Source of the DNA: Mesocentrotus franciscanus
Lineage: Eukaryota; Echinodermata; Echinoidea; Camarodonta; Strongylocentrotidae
Assembly (NCBI GenBank): GCA_037976565.1
Contig: CP137683.1
Location: 6,054,321-6,118,320, forward strand
DNA: 64,000 nucleotides
Direction: 5' to 3'
Shown here: piece after piece, positions 50,801-61,500 of the stretch
Numbering within the stretch: position 1 is the first letter of the stretch
Layout of the letters: the number at the start of each line of letters is the position of its first letter
Made by a program: the position numbers and the translations under genes
Notes under the pieces: model-generated
Seen by the model: the letters and a program-made list of their open reading frames with translations, nothing else
Told to the model about the DNA's origin: nothing
Databases searched by the model: none

Positions 50801-53800
50801 TAATCCCACTTAAACTAGAGGCGTAATCAATATAGCGTCAGACCTGTGGGAGACCCCCTTCCTGTTTTAAGTTTAACGAAAAGGTCACTATAGCTTACAG
50901 TGGGTTTATAGCAGATACCATATACAATTAATCCGGGCCCACCTCAACCTGGGGAGGATTCTATGCCACATTATGTTATCAATTTCTGGATACGCCATTG
51001 CTACTGGAGCATTATTAAGCCCGTTCCAGACGAAGAGTCATTTGTCTGACGCAGGATTGCGTCAGTGACTGGTGCGATCTTTGACGCGCCAAGTGAGATT
51101 GATATCGTACAAACTGTTAACGCAAACAGTGCAAATAATTGCCTTGATTAACTGACGAGTGGACTATTTGATTTACAGGTTTGATAAGCGCACTGAAGTA
51201 ATACAATCGAAGTGACGCATCCAGTCCAATCCAAAACAGTATTTGATTTAGCGCTTTTTTCCTTGCGGTTACAAAGCGCTGCACACATTGCTCCACGCAT
51301 TTGGATCTCTTCAACGATAACATTATGACTTCAATAAAACTAGGGCCCCGTCTTACAAAGAGTTGATATCAATCGCAACTTATTTGCGATTGATATCAAT
51401 CGCAACTATGTACATAAGAGATAGGAGACTGCAAACTTGCGATTGCTTGGAGGACTTACGATTGATTTCGATCAATCGCAACTCTTTGTAAGACGGGGCC
51501 CAGGTGTGTTAATACAATCCAGTGTTTGCTAACAAACTTAATGGGACTTCAGAATTTTCTTGAATTTGTGAACAAATGAAGCAGTCTTCACAATAGTAGG
51601 AAGCCACGGGGTGTTTCACAAAGACTAAGCTCGACTTTAAGTTGGACTAAAGTATAACAGGCCATTCATGCCACTGTTTGCTCTTACCATTTACTGGCAT
51701 TTGTCTTTCAAGGGACGTACAAATCGTGGTCTCAAATCTACAGAGTTTACATTTTTGATAGTTCATTATTGAAGGAAAAAATATTATCTAAAGGTTATAA
51801 TTTAGAGACCAATGGGGATAGCAACCAATGGCATGAATGGCCGGTCATACTTAAGTCCAACTTAAAGTCGATCTTAGTCTTTGTGAAACACCCCCCAGTT
51901 CCACAACTTTGCTGCAACCGATGGCAGGCTTTTCCCCGGCACGTTTTGTTTATAGAGAGACGCGTGCAACGGGCATTACAGTTTACTTCATTTGTATTTC
52001 TTTCCAGGAAGCTAAGGTGTACACGTAACATGATCCACATGCATCTCTTCATGTCGTTCATTCTCCGTGCCATCTTTGTCTTCATCCGGGACATCATTCA
52101 GGCCCAGAACGAAGCTGGCTTGCTCAAATCCGAACTCCAGGCTGAACTCCAAGCCGATTCCGAAAACGCCTCCATGCCTGTAGATAGAGGGGTAAGATTC
52201 CAGTAGCAGTCTATCATAATACTTTGTGCTCTTCGCTCGAATCTTGCCATTTCATCATATATACTTGCAGTACATTTTTAACCTCTTTACTTTAAATTTC
52301 TTTTCCCTTTCCTTCCCTTTCTTTCTCTTTTTTTCGCCTATTCCTCTCTTTCAGTTTTGATTTATATTGTGTTGTTTTATACCCGACACCCGAACACGAG
52401 CATATGCTGAATGGGAACTTATGCCTTCTTTTTTGTGTTTATATGCTCTTCAAATTACTAATGTCGTAGTGCATACATTACATTACTTGGGTATTTTGTC
52501 ATTATGAGAAAAAGGTAATGAAAGAAAATAAACGCCGATCGAATTGAATATCATGAAACTCGATTCTCTGCTAATTGCCCTTCCCCTGATAAAGAGAATA
52601 TAAATTTTATGCAGAAACTTAACTTTAGGCTAAATTGTCACGACGCGAGCGGATTTTGTGAAAACGTTTAAAGCATATTTCGGTCGAGCCGCCAAAGGGG
52701 ATGTTTTATCATTTTCATTGACTAGCTATATAATCTAATGTAATCTAATTCTGACGAACGGTGATTTGTCTTTGGAACATGATTGCTGAGACTTTCGAAG
52801 AACCAACACAACGCCAATTTCAATACCCTATTGTAAATCCAACATGTATCATGTTCGGATTAAATAATATGTCATAAATAATGTGCACACATATTAACCG
52901 GTGACGGAAAAGGCTAATGAAATTGCCGGTAGTTCTTTGCGTTCGTCCTCAAAGGTTTCCAATTGACCCAAAAGGGCATAAATTTTCCCATAAATACAAA
53001 ACTTCAAAAGGTTTCAATTAATGCAAATCTACTCCTGATATTTGTGTACATTGCCAAAACGTTGGCATTCCTCCTTCCTATACCAGTTCTTTTCAGAATT
53101 CTTGTTTCCGAAAGAATCACAACAGTCCATTTTAGCACTACCCTATACATTTCTATCTGTTCCATCATTCAAACCTACAAAACTAATCCAGAACGATTTT
53201 CCCCTTCAATTTCCAGAATCCGGGATGTAAGGTCGCCTTTACCCTGATCCAGTACTTTCTGGTGGCAAATTTCTATTGGTTGCTGGTAGAGGGCGTCTAT
53301 CTTCACTCCTTAATCACACTGTCAGTATTTTCAGAGAAGTCTATCTACAGATACCTCGCGCTTGGTTGGGGTGAGTTTTATGGCAGGCATGTAATGCCAA
53401 AAAAAAATCGATGTCAAATGCATTGAAGTTTATGGCATTGAGTGCCGACCATATGAGTTGACTTTTAATTGCATACACATGGTAAAAGACAGCTAAGCCT
53501 ATCTATAGGCTCAACTATGTGCTCTTATGTTGGGATTATACATGATTCGACTTATGAATCACATTGATTACCACATTTTGCGAAATTTCATGCTGCTTTA
53601 TTAAAATAAAAGAATAAATGAAAAATAAATAATTGGTTATTCCATTATTTATATTTAATTATTTATCTTCATTAATTTTTTATTGATTGATTTATTTTTT
53701 CGTTAACTCATGATAATAATAATAATAATAATAATACATAAGATTTGTAAGGCGCCAAATCCACTTGACAATCAAATGCTCAAGGCGCAGCTTGTGCAAA

Positions 53801-54831
53801 AGATGAAATACATGATAAATATATACAAAAGTGCAATAGGAAAGGTACAGACATGAAAGGTAGTGGTAATCAATAATTGGCTAATTTAAACAGATATTTC
53901 TTAAGATTGTTTTTTAACGCTTCACCAGAACTGCTATTTTTAATCCATTGAGGGAGAGGATTCCATAATGAAGGCCCAGCATGAAAGGCATGATAAAGGG
54001 GTTCTTTAATGCGCCTTTAATGTAATTTGGATCCAGGGTTAAAACTTTTCTTGCTCTATCTCATGGTTGATCTTTTTTCTTTCGTTAGTAAAGAATTTTC
54101 TATTCAAGAAATATGACCAATGTATACCTTATTTACAATGCGTGATGGTAATGCTATGCGGTTGGAGATGTATCATTGTTATGACGCATTGTCTCATATT
54201 CAGACGTATTTATTCACTGTTTTCCGAACTCATGAGTGAAATGAAAACGTAGCTTCGTCAGAGAATATGTGAAATTAAGAGTCTTGAGTGTATTGACAAT
54301 GACCATTCCTCAGACAAAATGTCTACATGATTTGAATGAATGCATGGTCTGCATAGGATTATTATTATTGCGACGCGATTATGGGTACTTGCAAATGTCA
54401 TTCTAAACTCATTCATTTTATTTGCTCATGGGACTTTGTCTTAGAAAATATTCTGCGAGACATGGTATGGTTATGTTTTTAAGTCGGCCATGTGAGTGTT
54501 ATAGATACATGAATGTCAACATTCAAGAAGCCCAAGAGACATAGACGAGAGATGCATATAGACAGACAGACAGACAGGAAGGGAATGAGTAAAACACATG
54601 ACAGAGGAACTTGAAAATAGACCTATAGATGTATTGATATATAGATAGAAACGTTGATAGGTGAATACAAAGAAACAAGAGAGAGGAATAGACCGAGAGA
54701 CAGATGGGAGGATAGGAAAAAGGGGGAAAGACTGGAAGAAAAAGAGATGGAGAGAGAGAGAGTGAGTGAGTGAGTGAGTGAGAAGGGATTAGATGCAAAC
54801 ATACATGGAGGGAGAGAGTGTGAGGTGAGAA

Positions 54832-54863
<32 letters not shown>

Positions 54864-54989
54864 GCATGGAGATGGGGAGTCGGAGATAGACAGATAAAAA
54901 GGCAGGGGTAGAGATCGAGAGAAATACGGAAAGATAAATAAAGAGAGAGGGCAGAGAGATTGAGAGAATAGGACAGTGGCACACAGTGA

Positions 54990-55030
<41 letters not shown>

Positions 55031-55161
55031 GCAGGGAGATGGGGAGTCGGAGGTAGACAGGGGTAGAGATTGAAAGAAATAAGGAAACACTAAGAAAGCA
55101 GGACAATGGCAAACAGTGTGGGAGGGAGATACAGAGAGAGGAAGAGATAGAGATAGAGGGA

Positions 55162-55203
<42 letters not shown>

Positions 55204-58200
55204 AAAGTGAAAAGAGAAAGGGGAGAGTGAAAGAGATAGGACTTAGGACTTTGTCATTTAAAAATTCAAATCCTTCGATAGATTTATGTCACCGACTTCA
55301 TAATGAGATTGCACCGGATGTCTTGTTGATTTGATTTTTAAAAACTCATGTCGAAAGTTCGACCATTATGTTTTAAAAATTTCCTCATTTTCTTCCTTCC
55401 CATGGCGATCTAAACTATTTACTGTTCTTTATTTAACGGCCTTTCCCTTTGCTATCACATCCTGCCAGTTCGTATACATTAACTAGGAGAAGACACCCTA
55501 ATTAATCTTCTCATCTGTATTGTCCCCTTTCCCCTCCTTATTTTCTCATCAATCTCCTCCTGGGAGAGTATCATGGGAATTTACTTTATAAGTCATCGCT
55601 TTCAGTACACCCTACGTCTTCCCAAAACCAGGGGCGCCACCGCGGTGGCTAAAAAGCGATAAACATCATCCGGGAAGGGATCTACATTGTCACCGTCGTA
55701 TTGTGCGATAAAGACCTTTTGGCGTTCAACTCCCAGCATCGCATACCATGTCCGTGCAATGTAAAAATACTTATCCATTAATAATGAGGATGAGTGAAGA
55801 AAAAGGGCTGCAGAATAACAGAGTTTTTTACGGAAATGCAGAGGAATTCAATTCCAAAATGAAAATCAGGAATTCTAAATCGCTTGCAAATCCTGATTGA
55901 CGTTGCATTGCCCGGGGATAGGTTTATCGGCAGCATCCAATATCTTCCATTTTGAATTTATAAGAAAGCCCCTGAAATTGTCTTATTTCGATTCTGATGC
56001 TACATTCTCTTGTTGAATGCCTACAACAGACTATGCTGAAAGTGGATTTTTATCCGTCTGGATAGAGAAGGCACCGGGTAAAGGCATCGCAAGTTCTTTT
56101 ATTACCCTTTTCTTATCTTCATGTACTATGTCGCGAGTCTCAGAAAGCGATCTGAAGCTGTTGTACAGACACGGGAACATAATCAACGTAATATAGGCAA
56201 ACGACTCTTTTAATAGGAAATACATTTTTAAAAGCGGTTAGGTGAATTGGTGGATTAAAGCTTTAAAACTTAATTAAATAGAGCATTTTGGTATTTTAGA
56301 TGCACATTCACTTAATACGGATTACTGTTTGATAATACCTGTTACCAAGAATAACAATTAATATATAGAAATTGACACTAAAAGTACATGTATTAGTTTC
56401 CTTGGTCTGATTAGCTCGGGCTAATCAGAGAAATTGGGCTATCAACTTGACAGAATCATTGGTATACGAACATTATGACGATGTCGACAACGTGTAGTTC
56501 AAAATAACTAGGACTTGCCCAGGTTTTTAAACATAAAACATTGTATAATGTAGACACAGTGATTAAGTAGGCTACGTCATTCGCGTAGCCGCATCTCTAT
56601 GTTGGGTTGGGGCATGCTAATTCTAGTTCGGCCCACTATTTTTAACATCGCATCCATCATGATTAATATGCAGAGAGGATGGTGGGTGAACTATTTAGGT
56701 GAGGCAATTTGGGGGGGGGGATCTGATCTTAGACTGCTCGTTTGTAATGGAACTTCTACAAAATGTTTACCACCACCATGGTCAGATTTTTCTCTAACAG
56801 GTTCATAGTAAGCCTTAAGCAGGCGTTCTCTTAACTATTTATTATGTCGGAAGATAGAGTTTTTTCTTGCGTCTTGTTGTCATTTTGATCGCGTCGTAAC
56901 CTGCGCTAGACAATTCTGCGAATTAGCTCGTACGTCAATAATTCAACGCAATTCTTGTACTGTTCAATCATTATCATTTTGTGCGATGTTACCCTCATAC
57001 GACTGGAGCGGTATTTGACGCATTCTTGCGTCAGGTAAATGACGTGGTTTGACGCCTCGTGTGCAACGGGCATTCAAACCCTTTTCCAAATTTAGTACTA
57101 ACCCTCTAGCTTCATGATCTTGCAATCTTGCAGCGTTCTAATACTTTTGGCAAGCAGTAAAATAAAACACAAAACAAGCAAAAACAACAACCACAATGAT
57201 GGAAAAGCTGCACATTCTATACATAGAAGTAGTTTGATAAACTGCATTTCTTGTATCTCTTTTCATAACATTAATTAATTTGGTGACTCTATTTCTTATG
57301 TTATTTTTCAGGTTGCCCTGCGTTTGTGGTGGTCCCATGGGCGATAGTACGATCGTTCAAGGAGTCGTCGGGGTAAGTTTATCCTTTTTGGCGCCATGTT
57401 GCTCAAACAATGCCTACGCACCACGAGCCTCATGTGACATGTAGTTTCCTGACACAAACCATTGTCAGTCGTAATACTTAACCGAGAGTCTGAGCTGGGA
57501 GACTAGATAGAGACCGCAGCCCATAGTCACTGTACTGTTGCTCATCCTGACCATTTGCCATAGCCAGGGACTGGCAGAGTTAGGCTCGGCTCAAGATTTT
57601 ATGTAAAATATGTTTATGTCTCAAATTCGAGTCTTTGCATGTAGACTACGTCTCATAATCGGATCAGCGCGCTGCATTTTTTGAAAAACATTTTTTCTTC
57701 TTCTCTTGGTTGTGCTCACGTTAGTTCTGAACATTTCGATGGAAATGTTGCTTTTATAATGCATACTTGTCCAAGAAAAATATTGATCCATAATATAACG
57801 CTAAGTGCAACACAATCTTCCTAGCAGCAATTTAAGGACATTGCAAAAACATTTCAAAGCGGACGTTAATGATAATACATAATCTTATTACCAGCTTTCA
57901 TGGCAACCATGTGAAAGTACATTAAATTTTCTCTCGAATATTCCAGATGGCAAATGAACTTGACGAATAAAATCGAATCAAAATCGATAAAAAGCGAATA
58001 AAAGTAAGATTTAAAAACAAAAATCCCATATGAGCCCATGCATTTCTTTTAGCGTATCATATAAGAATTCGATAATAGCTACTTACATACACTCTATGAA
58101 GGAATTCATAATTTTCATTCCATCGTGACGTCGTTACGGCGACAATTTCAGATGGAAAAAAAATCCAAGAAAAGCCTACTTATATCCTGTCAAAGAAATA

Positions 58201-58530
58201 CAACGTAAAGACATACAGAAAACTTGTGTATATAGGCCTGACAGTACGACAACTTGTGTATATAGGCCTGACAGTACGGAGAAGCATATTGTTCCTCCTT
58301 TATTATGCGGCCACTATCCCTCCCTCCTCCCAAATATTTAGATCTAGAACCGGTAAGTCGTGAACCTTTTATGCAATATTAAAACAAAGATATACCGCAG
58401 TGAATTGGGAAGGTAGGAATTTAGGAATGTGATAGGATTTATTTATTTATTTATTATTATTATTATTATAATTTGTTGTAAAAACATTTATTTATTTATT
58501 TATTTATTTATTTATTTTTTATTCATTTGT

Positions 58531-58565
<35 letters not shown>

Positions 58566-61500
58566 TTTTTTTTTTAGGGGGTCTTCTATTTTAATTTCTT
58601 TCGAACGTAATCCTTTCTTTCTTACTTACTTCTACTGTCTTTAGTTCTTTCGGGGGGGGGACTTTAGATATACAAGTCAGACATTCATACTTTTAATGTT
58701 TAATCGGGCACATCGCACATTCTTGGTTTACACGTCTAGAGAAGCCTGTACTATCACTGTCAATGACAGTCCGACTCGTCCGATCATTACGGAAATCGAA
58801 CTCACACGACTCGATACTCGTTATACAAAAGGTCAATATTCTTGTCTGTGACCACCTATGACTTCATTTCTTTGGTCGAGGGTATCACAGCGAATCATCA
58901 CATGTAATGTTTGACGATCGGTAACACTACTCCCCGACCGGGTTGTGCGTTATTATGTACCGCATAGCACTTGGGAATCAGCAATGTCTGTACATGAACT
59001 GCATTTTATCCTTTGGCTAACGGGTAAACTTGCTACCCAAACCCGTGCCCTTAGACCACCCTTACTCGATGTCTTGCCTTTACTAATGAAATCGAAGAAA
59101 ACATGCATTTCAACGTCGACTGGCGTGGTATTTATTGGGATTAGGAGGGGAGCAATAAGCGTAACGAAACACCGTCATCAATTACGTTTTCTTAAACAGA
59201 GAATTCCCTCGATTCCGTAGTTGACTTCATATGAGGCTTCCATGTGCATTTCCCTCTTCAGTGGTGTAGCGAGGATACAGTCAATGGGGGGCACTGGAAT
59301 CAAGGGAGTGGGTGTGGGCATCGATCTAACGAAGAGGATGGAATGTGAGTTTAACTATTCCACCGAAAAGGGGAGGGTCCAGGAGGGAATCTATTCATGT
59401 CCCCCCCCCCTCACTCTCTTTCTGCGTCCCTTGTAATTACGCCACTGCCTCTCAACTCTATCAACATCAAAATTAAGTAGAATTGTACCCGGGGACTTGA
59501 GTGATACATTGCATCCTGCGGGGCAGTATGAGTCTCTGATCATACACATGGTGAGAACGAGGCTCAGAACATTTCCATGAAACATTTTATTTTTTACAAA
59601 GCACCTGAGAAAAAACTTTTTTTTTAAAATACTAAGGAAATAAAAGTGAGAGGAAAAACATATATCAGTTACGGCGTAACTCAAATACGTTCCAAGTTTG
59701 TTTATATCGAAACCTGACGTTTATCAAGCTTGCTACATATTCAGATAAACATTCTTCATTAAAATCCAAAAATAGGCGGCTGATATATCTGAAATCAAGA
59801 CAACAAAACACAGATTAAACCGAATATCGATATTGTTTAATCTGGCCCCAAAGAAGACCTTATATACATTTAAGAAGATGTAAAACTGCGCACGGAGAGC
59901 ACACTGCGTTACCACATAAGCCTCTTCATGGTATAGAAGGTTTTGATAATGCATTCAACCTAAGTTAATACACCTTTTTTTTACAGTGTGTGAAGAAATG
60001 TGGTAAGTGAGAATATACATGGTGGCAAATGTGGTCACAATGAGGCTTTAGTCCATCTTTACAGAATGTTAAACGCATTTTACTCTGTTCACGCTCTTCC
60101 ATATGTTTAACACTTTTTTTGGCACTAAGGTTTTTTTTTTTTACAGGTAAGGACACGTAAATAGTTTCATGTTGTTCGAGACGTTCAGGACGTTAGTGTG
60201 GGAATGGACTTATGGGGTGTGTTTTTTTATCAAGGGTTTGACATCTGACGCGAGATCCGATAAATACGCAAGCGTGGTTCTCTAGTTAAGTCAATCACTA
60301 CTCACCGGAAAGAATATAGTTTCCACATTGTTGAAAATTTGTGAGCACAGTGTTCAGTTATTGTCATTGTTCGACGATGTTCCAAGGTGTTTCGGTTTTC
60401 ATACCGTGAAGAAGAAAATAAAAGGCGTTAACATTTGTTTTTTCGCTCTTTGACAACATTTTGTAACACTGTATCACACACTGTGACAAACACTGATCAC
60501 ACTTTCAAAATAAGAGAAAGTGTTCCGAATCATTGCGGGATGACACTCTAACTGTACCCAGGAGCTTCAGAGAGCTCCTTGGTTGTACATGCCTGTTGTT
60601 CTCTCGGTGGCCATAGTGCTTCGAACGGTATTACACAGTTTGAAATACTCTGTAAATACAATGTCCATTGTGGTCTCATTTTGGTTTGCACACACTTTGG
60701 CATTCGTTGTCGAAAGAGTGCGTCGCACTATACAACATACCATAATGACAATGTGTTCATATTTCGGTGTATGAGAGTGGCTAATTTCTACGCAGTGTCT
60801 CTTCTGTCAGTACTCCTATAGCTGCAAAAAAAAAAACTTTATACAACCAACCCCCTCCCAAAAAACCCCAAAGAAATAAAACAGAATAACAAACAAACAC
60901 ACACCCACACACGCACACACGCACGACACACACCCACACACATAGCCAACGAAATGCGCCTGCGCTTTGTTTCACATGTCTTACACACGTGCATCTCCAA
61001 TCTTTCCAAACGTGGAGCAAGCGATACTTTCTAAGTTTCCAGACTACCCAAGGTTATGATAAGCTGGGATAAACAAAAACACGATTGCACTTGTCTTCTC
61101 TGAAGCTATTACCTTTACAATCAATCACCGTTATGTCCACTTCTCCAGCAAGTAACACGAAGCATTGCCCTTAAAAAATCTGCCTTGCTTGCACATAAAT
61201 GCATATTTGACCGAAATAGAGAGGTGTTACGTATATAGAATTTTGAGAACAGGTTTGGCATGCCTTTTCTTTGTTTACTTTAAGCCTGCGGATGACGGAA
61301 CTTTTTTCTTCTTCTTCATCTTCTCGTTTTGTATGACAAGATAAAAACACAACTACAACTACCAACAACAACAGCAACCCAACCCCACCCCTCGGTGCTA
61401 CTTCTATTATTATTATTATTACTACTACTACTACTACTACTACTACTAATTAATTTTTAGCCTAGATTTCAATTCATGCCTGTACGTTGAAACCCAAATG

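Larger units (their letters stand above)
42441..52007 (+). other. Intron of receptor gene (9.6 kb)
   Basis: Lies between the TM1 and TM2 exons. It holds a GTTTCAC-type fold-back element, a SINE-like unit, an ATT array, a TACCTCAGTCACACT element, a tRNA-Ser-like SINE, a large palindrome and the transposon cluster at 51018-51978. 44180-45440, 45840-47150, 47220-48980 and 49510-50420 show nothing I can name. A 164-codon minus-strand open frame at 48219-48713 has no recognisable domain. Confidence 0.85.
53371..57311 (+). other. Intron of receptor gene (3.9 kb)
   Basis: GTGAGT..TCAG. Contains a TAA-headed retroposon-like repeat, a long GA-rich array and the end of a GCCCGTTGCACACGAGGC element. 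55260-56860 shows nothing I can name. Confidence 0.88.

Noticed and set aside
54523..55112. Ser/Leu-rich minus-strand open frames of 107-155 codons
   Set aside because: Translation of the GA array.
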